The translations under genes and the position numbers were made by a program. A stretch of DNA of 64,000 nt from positions 429,244 through 493,243 of the forward strand of contig JAAHFP010000002.1 of the NCBI GenBank assembly GCA_010672925.1, written 5' to 3'. Origin of the DNA: Symploca sp. SIO1C2. GTDB lineage: Bacteria; Cyanobacteriota; Cyanobacteriia; Cyanobacteriales; Coleofasciculaceae. Of the stretch, positions 37,511 through 46,367 are shown piece after piece (the first letter of the stretch is position 1; the number at the start of each line of letters is the position of its first letter). The notes beneath the pieces are model-generated. The model was given only the letters and a program-made list of their open reading frames with translations. It was not told the origin of the DNA and ran no database searches.

Positions 37511-39565
37511 ATGGGAAAAATTTTTATTTCAGCAGGTCACTATTTTCAAGACCCAGGAGCTTCCTCTGCTCTAGGGACGACAGAAGCAGAAGAGATGATC
37601 CAAACCCGTGACTTGATAATAGAGGAACTCGAATCACGAGGTTTGCAGTCAGGAAGAGATTTTCTCTCGGTACCTGATACTATTAACCTGGGGCCAACCA
37701 TTAGCTGGATTAATGCCCGTTCTGTAGCGGGAGATGTTGCACTGGAAATTCACGGCAATGCTGCTAACGGTCAAGTAAGAGGCACAGAGTGTTTTTATAT
37801 TGATGGTAATAATGAACGCCGAGGGGATGCACAACTTATATTAGATAGCCTACTGCAAGAAGTACCGGAACTGAGTAGCCGGGGAGCAAAGCCAGACACC
37901 GCTACCTTTGTTGGTATTTTGGGCTTCATTCGCCGAATCAGAATACCTTCTCTACTATTAGAGTTGTGTTTTCTAGATAATCTTCCCGACTTACTCCTAC
38001 TACAAAATAAACGCCGCCAGTTTGCTCAAGGCATTGCGGAAGGACTAATTGCTTTCAGGGATATAGAAACTCTCAGGAGTGGAGGAACTGTTTTCCCCAA
38101 CATTGATATTGAAGTTAATGGAGAGCCTTACCTAGATAAGGGTATTCTAGTTAATAGTAATTCCTATATTCCTTTTGACTTAGTAGATAGTTTAGGCATT
38201 GAGTTCCCGCCAGAAGCTGATATTCGGCGAGTTAGCCAAGGTGGTGTTGTCTATGTTAAAGCTGTAGATCTACAGCAGTTTGATGTCACCGTTGGTTGGA
38301 ATGCTACTACTCGGACTGTGATACTCAACGCTTCCCCCCAGGAGCCGATTGATCAAATTATGAGCAATGGGAAGGCTTCAGAAGCTGATCTCAACCGTTT
38401 CTTGCGTGCTAATAATCAAGGCAACTTTGTTAGCAAGTTTCCCGAACTCCCCAAAATTTATATCGAAGAAGCTACTGACGAGGGAGTTAATCATGACATT
38501 GCTTTTTGTCAAATGTGTCTGGAGACCAACTTTCTCCGGTTTGGTGGCGATGTAGACCCCAGCCAAAATAATTTTTCTGGTATCGGAGCAATTGGTGGAG
38601 GAGCCAATGGAGCCTTCTTCCCTAATGCTCGAACAGGAGTTAAAGCCCAGATTCAACACCTGAAAGCTTACGCCAGTACTGCCCCTATTGCCAAGCCACC
38701 AATCGTAGACCCTCGTTTTGAGTTAGTTACCCGAGGAGTTGCTCCCACCGTCAACGACTTAAGCGGACGTTGGGCTACAGATCCAGACTATGGCACTAAA
38801 ATTCTAGCTATTCTCAAACGGCTCTATGAATCGTCTGGAATTGGTGATCCTGAACCTCCTGATGATGATATTGAAACGTCAGTTAATATTACTCAACCCC
38901 AAGATGGTGATGAATTTGAAGTAGACCAAGCGTTTACTGTAGCAGGAACCGCCGCTGAGGATGTAGCAACGGTTAGTTTGTATACTCCTTTTAGTAGCAC
39001 TAGTTTCCCCTTGGGTACAGTTAAAGTTATTGATGGTCAGTGGTCAGCCCCGGTCGTATTCAAGACAGGGGGAGAGCGGGAGATTATTGCTGAAGGTATG
39101 GCGGCAGAGGGCAATTCCCTAGATTTTGCACCGGAGATGATTTCGGTTCTGATTGGTACTCAATTTGTCAAGCCGGTGCGTGGGGGCTTCAAAACCAGTG
39201 ACTTCAGATCCCCGAATCGTCCTAATCACAATGGAGTGGACATTGGTGCAGACAGAGGCACTCCTATTTATGCGGTTGCCGATGGCACAGTTACTTTTGT
39301 GGTTAACAGTTGCCGAGAAGGTGTTCCTCGTTGTGGAGGTGGTTTTGGTAATGTTGTCTATATAGATCATCCTGCTCTCGGCTTATTAACTATTTATGCT
39401 CACTTACAAACTGTAGAAGTCAGCAGCGGTGAGCAGGTGGCCAGGGGTCAGCGTATTGGTACGATGGGTAATACTGGTCGTTCAACAGGACCACACCTAC
39501 ATTTTGAAATTCGGCGGGATAATATGCCCTTAGATCCGGAGGATTTTATTAGTCCTATTGTTTGA
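37511..39565 (+). CDS. Multidomain cell-wall hydrolase (amidase_3 + glucosaminidase-like + M23 endopeptidase)
   Basis: A 684-residue protein. The ATG at 37511 is chosen; an in-frame TTG at 37496 is the alternative. Residues 1-190 are an N-acetylmuramoyl-L-alanine amidase (SAGHYFQDPG, EIHGNA, LLELCFLDN). About 195-285 looks like a copper-amine-oxidase N-terminal-type fold, a common wall-binding module. About 300-430 is a lysozyme or glucosaminidase-like domain (CQMCLETNFLRFGG, FSGIGAIGGG). About 460-550 is an Ig-like domain. The last 130 residues are an M23/LytM peptidase (NHNGVDIGAD, GPHLHFEI). Three cleavage activities against peptidoglycan could sit on one chain. No signal peptide is seen, which is odd for a wall enzyme; non-classical export or phage-like origin is possible. 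Confidence 0.85.
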   Translation: MGKIFISAGHYFQDPGASSALGTTEAEEMIQTRDLIIEELESRGLQSGRDFLSVPDTINLGPTISWINARSVAGDVALEIHGNAANGQVRGTECFYIDGNNERRGDAQLILDSLLQEVPELSSRGAKPDTATFVGILGFIRRIRIPSLLLELCFLDNLPDLLLLQNKRRQFAQGIAEGLIAFRDIETLRSGGTVFPNIDIEVNGEPYLDKGILVNSNSYIPFDLVDSLGIEFPPEADIRRVSQGGVVYVKAVDLQQFDVTVGWNATTRTVILNASPQEPIDQIMSNGKASEADLNRFLRANNQGNFVSKFPELPKIYIEEATDEGVNHDIAFCQMCLETNFLRFGGDVDPSQNNFSGIGAIGGGANGAFFPNARTGVKAQIQHLKAYASTAPIAKPPIVDPRFELVTRGVAPTVNDLSGRWATDPDYGTKILAILKRLYESSGIGDPEPPDDDIETSVNITQPQDGDEFEVDQAFTVAGTAAEDVATVSLYTPFSSTSFPLGTVKVIDGQWSAPVVFKTGGEREIIAEGMAAEGNSLDFAPEMISVLIGTQFVKPVRGGFKTSDFRSPNRPNHNGVDIGADRGTPIYAVADGTVTFVVNSCREGVPRCGGGFGNVVYIDHPALGLLTIYAHLQTVEVSSGEQVARGQRIGTMGNTGRSTGPHLHFEIRRDNMPLDPEDFISPIV

Positions 39566-39778
39566 GTATTATTAGAAATTGCTGCAATCGCCAAGGCGAT
39601 TAGGACAAGGCGATTGCAGCCCCTTGTTAACTTGCCTTATCTGAGAATGTCTCAACTGCCCTGGCGACTGCTATAATTCGATAAACTCAAAGAAGAAGTC
39701 GGGGATCTAGAACTGCTCAATTTAAGGTAATTGCAACTAGGATTTGCTGAAAGAAAATAAGCTGCAAATCTCTCCAAA

Positions 39779-39849
39779 GCGGATGATCGGACTCGAACCG
39801 ACGACATTCAGCTTGGGAAGCTGACGTTCTACCACTGAACTACACCCGC
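39779..39849 (-). tRNA. tRNA-Gly(CCC)
   Basis: On the minus strand a 71-nt cloverleaf folds fully. The 7-bp acceptor stem GCGGGTG/CATCCGC has one G-T pair. The D-arm is GTTC-AGTGGTA-GAAC. The anticodon stem TCAGC/GCTGA encloses loop TTCCCAA (anticodon CCC), and the T-arm is GTCGG-TTCGAGT-CCGAT. No CCA is encoded. Confidence 0.96.
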
Positions 39850-40322
39850 GAATAGGTCATATACTATCATACTCAAGATTTCTCAGTTAGTTAGTGAAGC
39901 GCATCCGTTAAACCTTGCAGTTTAATAGATGGAGTATGGTTAAGCTGCTAATAAACCTTGGCGGTAGCGAATTCGGGAGCCAGATAACTCCTGAAGCTGA
40001 AATCCCTACTTAACCTACTGGCAAGAGTATCTTGACGAAGATATGATGTATGTATCTAAAAGTTAACATCTTGTACTGTGAGGAATTTCTATTTTCGTGG
40101 AGGTATAACTTTTGACCGATCATCTGTAGTATATAAGAATTGTAACAGTTTTGTAACGCTGAGATCACAGTCAAACCCTTGCCCTTCAATGGACTAGGGT
40201 AGAGTGAATTCAAAGCATTCCGGGGAAAGAAGTTTAACCAGCAACAGGCTTTTCCAGTATTGTTATCACGATTTAGCAATGCTCCAAAAAACATTGCACT
40301 CAGTAAGGGGTGAGTATCAAGG
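39850..40322. other. Gap between tRNA-Gly and the HD protein
   Basis: A 473-bp stretch without a credible gene. It must hold promoters for the tRNA (minus) and for the HD protein (plus). I see no member of the repeat families here, which sets it apart from most gaps in the window. Confidence 0.4.
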
Positions 40323-41198
40323 ATGTTTAACGCAACTGAGATTTTGATCGATTCGTTTGTCCAAAAACTTCGGGGAGGTTATAGCCGAACTTACGGAGGA
40401 CTGAACAAGAACTACGAAGAGATTATTGCCTGGGCTGGAAATATGGCAATGGAAAATATTGCCAACAGCGATGCCCTTTATCACAATGTCGAACATTCAA
40501 TCCTAGTTGCTCTAGTGGGACAGGAAATTCTACGCTGTAAACAGATTAGGGAAGGTAAAGTCACCCCTGACGACTGGTTACATTTTATTATTTCTCTGGT
40601 GTGTCATGAAATCGGTTACGTTAAGGGGGTATGTCGCGAAGATCAGGAACCGGAAAGACTTTACGCAACAGGTAAAGGTGACGAAATGGTTCATTTGCCC
40701 CCAGGAGCTACTGATGCAGCTTTAACTCCTTATCATGTAGACCGAGCAAAATTATTTATTGATGAGCGCTTTGGTGGCCATAAAATAATTGATGCTGAAT
40801 ACATCAAGCGCAATATTGAACTAACTCGTTTCCCCGTACCCCATGAGGGGGATCATAAGGATACGGTTAACTACCCCGGCTTGATTCGTGCCTCTAATTT
40901 GATTGGTCAAATGTGTGACCCCCGTTATCTCAAGAAAATAGGTGCTCTGTACCACGAGTTTGAAGAAACCGGAGTGAATAAAATTCTAGGATACCGCCAT
41001 CCTGGAGAACTACGGCGTAACTATCCTAAATTTTACTGGGATGGAGTTTATCCTTACATTAAGGATGCTCTACGCTACCTGTCCCTGACACAGCAAGGTC
41101 AACAAATAGAAGCTAACCTCTACTCCAATGTGTTTGTTGTTGAACATGAGGCATCGGAAGGGGAATCCAAAGAATTAGCTCAACAGCTTAGTTCTTGA
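40323..41198 (+). CDS. HD-domain metal-dependent phosphohydrolase
   Basis: A 291-residue cytosolic protein of the HD superfamily. Metal-binding candidates are His54 and His58 in YHNVEHS and His95-Glu96 in CHEIGYVKG. The last replaces the canonical HD by HE, although an Asp further on may substitute. The pattern resembles a family common in cyanobacteria but not characterised biochemically. Candidates for substrate are nucleotides or cyclic nucleotides, and this cannot be narrowed from the sequence. A G-rich AAGGGG lies about 15 bases before the ATG. It is not obviously in an operon; repeats separate it from the permease gene downstream. Confidence 0.75.
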   Translation: MFNATEILIDSFVQKLRGGYSRTYGGLNKNYEEIIAWAGNMAMENIANSDALYHNVEHSILVALVGQEILRCKQIREGKVTPDDWLHFIISLVCHEIGYVKGVCREDQEPERLYATGKGDEMVHLPPGATDAALTPYHVDRAKLFIDERFGGHKIIDAEYIKRNIELTRFPVPHEGDHKDTVNYPGLIRASNLIGQMCDPRYLKKIGALYHEFEETGVNKILGYRHPGELRRNYPKFYWDGVYPYIKDALRYLSLTQQGQQIEANLYSNVFVVEHEASEGESKELAQQLSS

Positions 41199-41202
41199 GA
41201 TG

Positions 41203-41247
41203 GAAAAGGGAATTGGGAATTGGGAATGGGGAATTGGGAATGGGAGA
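41203..41247. repeat. Heptamer repeat GGGAATT/GGGAATG
   Basis: Period-7 array begins five bases after the HD-protein stop codon and fills half of the gap to the permease gene. Confidence 0.8.
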
Positions 41248-41302
41248 TGTACCTCATGGGTGCGAGAACTCTATAAATAACTTGGTAACTTGAATAAAAC
41301 TT

Positions 41303-42373
41303 ATGAATTGGTGGCAGAAATTAAAAAAGAATCCCCTTGCCCGTTTAGGAGCATTACTGCTACTTATCTTCTACTTGACTGTCATCGCTGCTGACTTTGT
41401 CGCTCCCTATGACCCCTATACATCTCAACCAGATGGTTCCTTGCTGCCACCTACCCAGGTTTACTGGCGTAATCAGCAAACAGGACAATTTATTGGCCCT
41501 CATGTCTACCCGACAACCCAAGGACCTACCAGCCTGGAAACTGGTGATCGTGAGTTGATTGTTGATCAAGAAAAACCTTCACCAATTAGGTTATTTGCTC
41601 AAGGCCGAGAATACAAACTTTTTTGGCTAATACCTACAAATCTGCACCTATTTGGCACAGTTGGTGAAGGCACAATTAATCTATTAGGAACCGATGAGCA
41701 AGCCCGTGATCAATTTAGTCGTCTAGTGTATGGTGGCCGCATTAGCCTTAGTATTGGTTTAGTAGGCATTGCCATCTCTTTTCCCCTCGGCTTATTAGTT
41801 GGTGGCATGTCTGGTTACTTCGGTGGCTGGGTAGACGCTATCTTGATGCGAGCAGCAGAAGTTTTAATGACAATTCCTGGTATTTACCTCTTAGTAGCTT
41901 TAGCTGCGGTACTACCACCAGGATTGACTAGCGCCCAGCGGTTCTTATTAATTGTCGTGATTACCTCTTTTATCAGTTGGGCAGGATTAGCCAGGGTAAT
42001 TCGGGGACAGGTATTATCGATTAAAGAGCAAGAATTTGTCCAGGCTGCAAGAGCTATGGGTGCTAAACCCTTCTATATTATTGTCCGCCACATTTTGCCC
42101 CAAACAGTAACCTATGTAATTATTTCTGCAACTCTGGCAATTCCTAGCTTTATCGTGGCAGAATCGGTGCTTAGTTTAATCGGATTAGGTATTCAGCAAC
42201 CTGACCCCTCCTGGGGTAATCTGCTATCCATTGCTACCAATGCTTCAATTTTGGTGCTACAACCCTGGTTGATTTGGCCTCCAGCGATGTTGATTATCCT
42301 GACAGTGTTAGCATTTAATTTGCTAGGAGATGGTCTTCGTGATGCCCTTGACCCCCGCTCTCTTCAGCGCTAG
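41303..42373 (+). CDS. ABC transporter permease, OppC/DppC type
   Basis: A 356-residue inner-membrane permease of the peptide/nickel ABC importer family. The N-terminus has KKNPLARLGALLLLIFYLTVIAADFVAPYDPY, the OppC N-terminal domain. A long extracytoplasmic loop (about residues 40-130) precedes five more membrane segments. The ABC-interacting EAA loop reads QAARAMGAKPFYIIVRHILP. No OppB partner, ATPase or binding protein lies next to it, which is often so in cyanobacteria, where these genes are scattered. The substrate (peptide, metal or other) is not known. Confidence 0.9.
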   Translation: MNWWQKLKKNPLARLGALLLLIFYLTVIAADFVAPYDPYTSQPDGSLLPPTQVYWRNQQTGQFIGPHVYPTTQGPTSLETGDRELIVDQEKPSPIRLFAQGREYKLFWLIPTNLHLFGTVGEGTINLLGTDEQARDQFSRLVYGGRISLSIGLVGIAISFPLGLLVGGMSGYFGGWVDAILMRAAEVLMTIPGIYLLVALAAVLPPGLTSAQRFLLIVVITSFISWAGLARVIRGQVLSIKEQEFVQAARAMGAKPFYIIVRHILPQTVTYVIISATLAIPSFIVAESVLSLIGLGIQQPDPSWGNLLSIATNASILVLQPWLIWPPAMLIILTVLAFNLLGDGLRDALDPRSLQR

Positions 42374-42387
42374 TGCAATGGAAAGAG

Positions 42388-42419
42388 ATTTTAGATTTTA
42401 GATTTTAGATTTTAGATTG
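42388..42419. repeat. Heptamer repeat TTTAGAT
   Basis: Tandem TTTAGAT units 15 bp after the permease stop. The same heptamer recurs at 48568-48597. Confidence 0.85.
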
Positions 42420-42483
42420 AAGAATTAAAACGGTCACAAGCGCCTAAATTTATTTATAGAATAAATCTAAAATCTTCCATACC

Positions 42484-42630
42484 TATTGTCGCTACAAAGT
42501 TGGTTCAACTGACCCTACAGGCACTTGGAAAGTAGAAATGTTTTTAGACGATCGCTTACTCAGTGATGCTACGTTTGAAGTAATAAGCAGTAGTAGGACT
42601 TCAGTCCAAAAAGAAGCCAGAAACAAATAA
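42484..42630 (+). pseudogene. C-terminal gene remnant
   Basis: This 48-codon frame without a start codon has protein-like composition and ends in TAA directly against the convergent devC stop. The pattern GSTDPTGTWKVEMFLDDRLL then ATFEV resembles the last beta strands of a small extracellular beta-sandwich domain. Nothing of the rest is left, because an in-frame stop lies just upstream at 42457. I cannot name the parent family. Confidence 0.45.
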
Positions 42631-43779
42631 CTAAAAAATATCTGCCGGGTCTGCTGCTTCTAATTTTCGCATCGCGATCGCGCCCGAAAAACAACACATA
42701 ACAAGAGTTATGATTAATACTGTTATTGCTCTAGTAAGAGTCATTGCTATGGGCAGAGCCGTAGCTCCTCCAGTGAGTTTATACATTCCCAAAGCCATAG
42801 TAAATCCTGGTACATAACCTATTAAAGCCAAAATAATCGCTTCTTGAAATACCACTGCTAGGAGATAGCTATTTTTATAGCCCATGGCTTTCAGAGTTGC
42901 GTACTCTGGCAAATGGTCTGCCACATCGGTATAGAGGATTTGGTACACGACTACTGTACCAACAATAAAACCCATGGCAGTGCCTAGAGTAAAAATAAAG
43001 CCAATAGGTGTACTTGTTTGCCAGTAACTTTTCTCCCAGTTAATAAATTCTTCTCTAGATAATATATTGACATCTTTTGGTAATTCTTCCCTCAGTTTAT
43101 TTACGATTACTTCAACATCAGTACCAGTTTCTAAAGAAATAACTCCAATATCAATTGAACCTTTATTTCGTTCATTAAACAGACGCAAAAAATTTAAGTC
43201 ACTAGTGATAATATTACCATCAGCAGCAAAAGAAGCTCCTAAGGTAAATAAGCCTCCAACTCGAATGCGACGCCTTCTAACTTCAGTAACTACATCTTTG
43301 TCCTGCTTAAACCACTCAGCAATCGGTCCGAATTCTGCTCTAGATGTTTGATCATATAAAACTACATCGGAGAGTTTAATTTTATCTAAATTAGATTCTA
43401 CTCCTGGTAAGTTGAAAACCTTAGCTGCCGGATTAAACCCCAGAACCAGAATAGCACGGGTATCAAGAGTTTGGGGATTTTTCCAGATGGCGAAGTCTAG
43501 GTAAACTGGACTAATTGATTTGACTCCCTCAAGACCAATCGTTTGGTATAAACGCCGACTGGAAAAACTTTCCATCGCGATTACTGAATCAGATTGAGGG
43601 CTAATGAGAAAAACATCGCCTTTGAAACTTTTATGCAGAGTCACGTTACTTTCAAACAAAGCATCTCGAAAACCCAGTTGCATAAACATTAAAATATCAG
43701 CAAAGCCAATTCCTGCAAGAGCCACCAGTAACCGCATTTTTTCGTGGCTCAGTTGTAACCAGGCTAAAGGGATTTTCAT
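42631..43779 (-). CDS. devC: DevC-type ABC exporter permease
   Basis: A 382-residue membrane protein of the DevBCA exporter type, related to MacB. The first membrane segment is at about residues 14-34. The large extracytoplasmic MacB-like domain runs from about 40 to 255, and three C-terminal segments (about 258-282, 305-330 and 350-372) include FTLGTAMGFIVGTVVVYQIL. Such systems export glycolipids in heterocyst formers and other lipids or peptides elsewhere. It follows devB by about 125 bp of heptamer repeats. The expected ATPase gene devA is not downstream: the next DNA is a convergent gene remnant. Confidence 0.9.
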   Translation of the reverse strand: MKIPLAWLQLSHEKMRLLVALAGIGFADILMFMQLGFRDALFESNVTLHKSFKGDVFLISPQSDSVIAMESFSSRRLYQTIGLEGVKSISPVYLDFAIWKNPQTLDTRAILVLGFNPAAKVFNLPGVESNLDKIKLSDVVLYDQTSRAEFGPIAEWFKQDKDVVTEVRRRRIRVGGLFTLGASFAADGNIITSDLNFLRLFNERNKGSIDIGVISLETGTDVEVIVNKLREELPKDVNILSREEFINWEKSYWQTSTPIGFIFTLGTAMGFIVGTVVVYQILYTDVADHLPEYATLKAMGYKNSYLLAVVFQEAIILALIGYVPGFTMALGMYKLTGGATALPIAMTLTRAITVLIITLVMCCFSGAIAMRKLEAADPADIF

Positions 43780-43782
43780 TAT

Positions 43783-43900
43783 TGGTTGTTTGTTGTTTGT
43801 TGTTTGTTATTCGTCATTGGTTGTTGGTGATTCATTATTTTCCAATTCGACCTCCGACCTTCCCAATTCCCAATTCCCAATTCGACCTTCGACCTTCGAC
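43783..43900. repeat. Heptamer repeats between devB and devC
   Basis: Several period-7 arrays in a row (GTTTGTT, CCCAATT, CGACCTT). They occupy practically the whole spacer between two genes that should be co-transcribed. Confidence 0.85.
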
Positions 43901-43904
43901 CTTC

Positions 43905-45248
43905 CTAAAGGGAGATTGTCACAATAACTTGTGAGTTGGTTAAACTAGCCACCCGCTCACTGTCTTCTGGATTAAGGCGAATTTTTACTTCTACTACTCT
44001 GGCATCAACAGCAGCAGCAGGATCGGTATCCAAAATATCTTTTTTACCAATTTGCAGTCCAATTTCACTCACACTACCCCGAATCTCTCCTTCAAAGGCA
44101 TTCCCCTCACTAATCATAGAAGCTCGCTGACCAAGTCGTACTTTGCTAATATCACTTTCATAGACTTCAGCAATAACCATCATTTGGTCAGTTCTTCCCA
44201 ACTCAATAATTCCTTTATCTTGATCAGCAATTTCTCCAGCTTGGGTATTAATTTCCAATACCCTACCAGCCTCAGGAGCACGTATATAAGCTAATTCTAA
44301 TTCGGCTTTAGCTTGCTCAACTGCTGCTAGAGAACTTTCTACTTCGGCTTCAGCTTGTTGCACATCAACCGGACGCACTTCCTTAACTTCCTCTAGAGTC
44401 TCTTGCGCCTCGTTAATTTGTTCTTCGAGGATGTCTTCGGTTTGGCTGCGGGTTACTTTGGCTTCTGTGAGTTCTTCCTGGAGAGTTTCTAAGGTTTGGG
44501 TGCGGTTAGCTTGTGCTTCCTTGAGTTGCTCTATAGCAGTTTCTACTTGCAGTTTGCGGCTGTCTAACTCCGAGAGGGAAATTACACCTTCAAGAGCTAA
44601 TTGCTCAAAGCGCTCAAAATCTTTTTCCACAGTGCGTAACTCGGCTTCTAACCTTCTGACTGTAGCATCTTGAGCTATCTGGGCTTCCCGCAGCTGAGTT
44701 TCCAAGCGAGTGATTCTGGTTTGTTGAGCATCCCTTTCTCCAATCAACTCTACTTGTAAACGCTTAATTGTTGCTTCCTGAGCACCAATTGTTCCTGTTT
44801 TTGCCCCGGCTTCGACTGTTGCCAGATTAGCCTTAGCAACTTTGACTTGTTTTTGTGCTCGTTCCACTGCAGCTTGTAAGCGAGCGCGGTCATCTAATAC
44901 TGCAATTACTTGATTGGATCCCACCCGATCTCCAATGGATACTAATAACTTATCCACCTTTGCTCCCTGAATTGAAGGAGAAGCCGACAGTTGAATTACT
45001 TCTCCCTGGGGTTCAATACGCCCTTGAGCAGTAACTGCTGTAATTTCTGGAGTTTTTGTAGGAGTAGGAGATGGTTCTGCCGTTGGCCGTTTACCAACTA
45101 CTCTGAAAGTATATACCGCCGCGATCGCAGTAGCCAGGAATCCAGCAAAAACCATAAAGACAACAAATTTGGTAGCGCTAAGGTGCTTCGCCCAACGCTC
45201 TAAAGGTTTAGAAAAAATCTGTTCTTTGTTCTCTGGTTTCTGCCCCAT
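43905..45248 (-). CDS. devB: DevB-type membrane fusion protein
   Basis: A periplasmic adaptor that links the DevC permease to an outer-membrane channel. The start is placed at 45248 (MGQKPENKE); the frame stays open further upstream only through repeat F. The 447-residue product has one membrane anchor at about residues 27-47. A biotinyl-lipoyl half motif surrounds GRIEPQGEVIQLSAS, a very long coiled coil rich in Glu, Gln and Arg follows (about 115-290), and the second lipoyl half contains AYIRAPEAGRVLEINTQAGE. A beta-barrel C-terminus closes the protein. It is the first gene of the devBC pair. Confidence 0.9.
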   Translation of the reverse strand: MGQKPENKEQIFSKPLERWAKHLSATKFVVFMVFAGFLATAIAAVYTFRVVGKRPTAEPSPTPTKTPEITAVTAQGRIEPQGEVIQLSASPSIQGAKVDKLLVSIGDRVGSNQVIAVLDDRARLQAAVERAQKQVKVAKANLATVEAGAKTGTIGAQEATIKRLQVELIGERDAQQTRITRLETQLREAQIAQDATVRRLEAELRTVEKDFERFEQLALEGVISLSELDSRKLQVETAIEQLKEAQANRTQTLETLQEELTEAKVTRSQTEDILEEQINEAQETLEEVKEVRPVDVQQAEAEVESSLAAVEQAKAELELAYIRAPEAGRVLEINTQAGEIADQDKGIIELGRTDQMMVIAEVYESDISKVRLGQRASMISEGNAFEGEIRGSVSEIGLQIGKKDILDTDPAAAVDARVVEVKIRLNPEDSERVASLTNSQVIVTISL

Positions 45249-45338
45249 AACATCTAAGATAGATGATTTGAATCGGTTTTGGCAGTAATCGATGCGCCTA
45301 GAAAGGTATAGATTTTGTAAAGAAAGTAAAAATTTGGT

Positions 45339-45407
45339 GTAGGGGAAAAGCATTTGGGCGACAATTTACCAGTTCAACCCAAGTTATACAGTCCAAATAC
45401 TTTGCCC
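45339..45407. repeat. Repeat F, copy 2 (upstream of devB)
   Basis: GTAGGGGAAAAGCATTTGG faces CCAAATACTTTGCCC across a loop of about 35 bp. It lies 90 bp upstream of the chosen devB start. Confidence 0.75.
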
Positions 45408-45803
45408 TCAGATAGTTTCACAATAAACCCTAACAACTAATATCAATTTTTATCTTAGGGAAGAGTCTTACAGTTCAATTCTTCTGAGTAAAATTATACC
45501 ATCTAACTATTAGTCTTTTGCTTTTCGGGGAATTTTCTACAGAATTGCTACTTAAATGCGATCACCAATCCTAAAATTATATTTAAGTTCATCCCATACA
45601 CTTTAAGCTAATAATCCTTTAAATCACTTCGTTCTAGTCTCTGTATTCTTTGTATATCAGCGTCTACGGGTCATAAGTTTGTGTTAATAACCAATGATGA
45701 ATGACAAAGATGAAAATTTTCTCATCAATAATTCAGGCTATTTTCATCCATTTTTTTGTACATTGAAATTACTTTCAATCATCTTTTTGCGAGGAATTGT
45801 GAG
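45408..45803. other. AT-rich gap upstream of devB and a small gene
   Basis: A divergent gap of about 400 bp that must hold the devB promoter and that of the small gene at 45804. No repeat family or terminator is evident. It ends in GAGGAATTGTGAG just before the ATG. Confidence 0.4.
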
Positions 45804-46016
45804 ATGGGACGTATTTCTACTGTTGTTCAACAAGCAATCACCACTGGTTATTTGACAGTAGCTGCTGAGCAAAAATTGCGACAACTGTTGACTACTAGCT
45901 ATGATCACGAAGATTTTCAATCATTCATCAATTTGCAGCAATATGCCATGGAAGGCATGGTTAAACAACAATCTAGAGAAAAGATTGGTAACCAAGACTA
46001 CTGTGTAAGAATGTGA
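45804..46016 (+). CDS. Small conserved-type cyanobacterial protein
   Basis: A 70-residue soluble protein starting MGRISTVVQQAITTGYLT. The ATG is chosen over an upstream TTG at 45756 because protein-like sequence starts here and GAGG lies 8-12 bases before it. Two amphipathic helices surround the segment LLTTSYDHEDFQSF. From memory, similar 60-80-residue proteins starting with this line occur widely in cyanobacteria without a known function. No metal or nucleotide motif is seen. Confidence 0.65.
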   Translation: MGRISTVVQQAITTGYLTVAAEQKLRQLLTTSYDHEDFQSFINLQQYAMEGMVKQQSREKIGNQDYCVRM

Positions 46017-46367
46017 AATTGACTTGAGTTTAATTACAGAAAATTGCCTGTCAATGAAGTACAGATTAATGTTACTTTCCTCTTGTAGGATCAAAATTTT
46101 GCCTGTACTTGTCTACCCCAATAAAGAGCAAATTAGGTGCGGCTCTTTTAGGTTATTGTTTTTATTTCTTCGAGCGAGACTATATCCGGTTATTAGAGTA
46201 GGTAAAAAATCCTTCAAATACCCCCAGATTTGGGGGATGTAGAGGGCAAATGAAAACCCTTTGTCTCAACTATATTTGGTATCAAGACTGCAAAAGTTCA
46301 ATTAAAAAATCCCTCACCGATTGGTAAGGAGCGTTTGTGATTGCTTGACTGTGGAAAAATTCTGAAT
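46017..46367. other. Gap with hairpin CCCCCAGATTTGGGGG
   Basis: A 351-bp convergent region. The hairpin at 46221-46236 has a 6-bp G/C stem (CCCCCA with its complement) and a 4-base loop, but no T-run. It could be a REP-like element or stop transcripts from both sides. No gene is seen. Confidence 0.45.

Noticed and set aside
40010-40294. Minus-strand 94-codon frame before the HD gene
   Set aside because: It has no domain-like pattern and would overlap the leader and promoter of the HD gene.
45249-45353. N-terminal extension of DevB by 35 codons
   Set aside because: It runs into repeat F; the conserved cytosolic tail and membrane anchor start at MGQKPENKE.
46024-46242. Plus-strand 72-codon frame after the small conserved gene
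   Set aside because: Composition is unlike a protein and it runs through a hairpin repeat.
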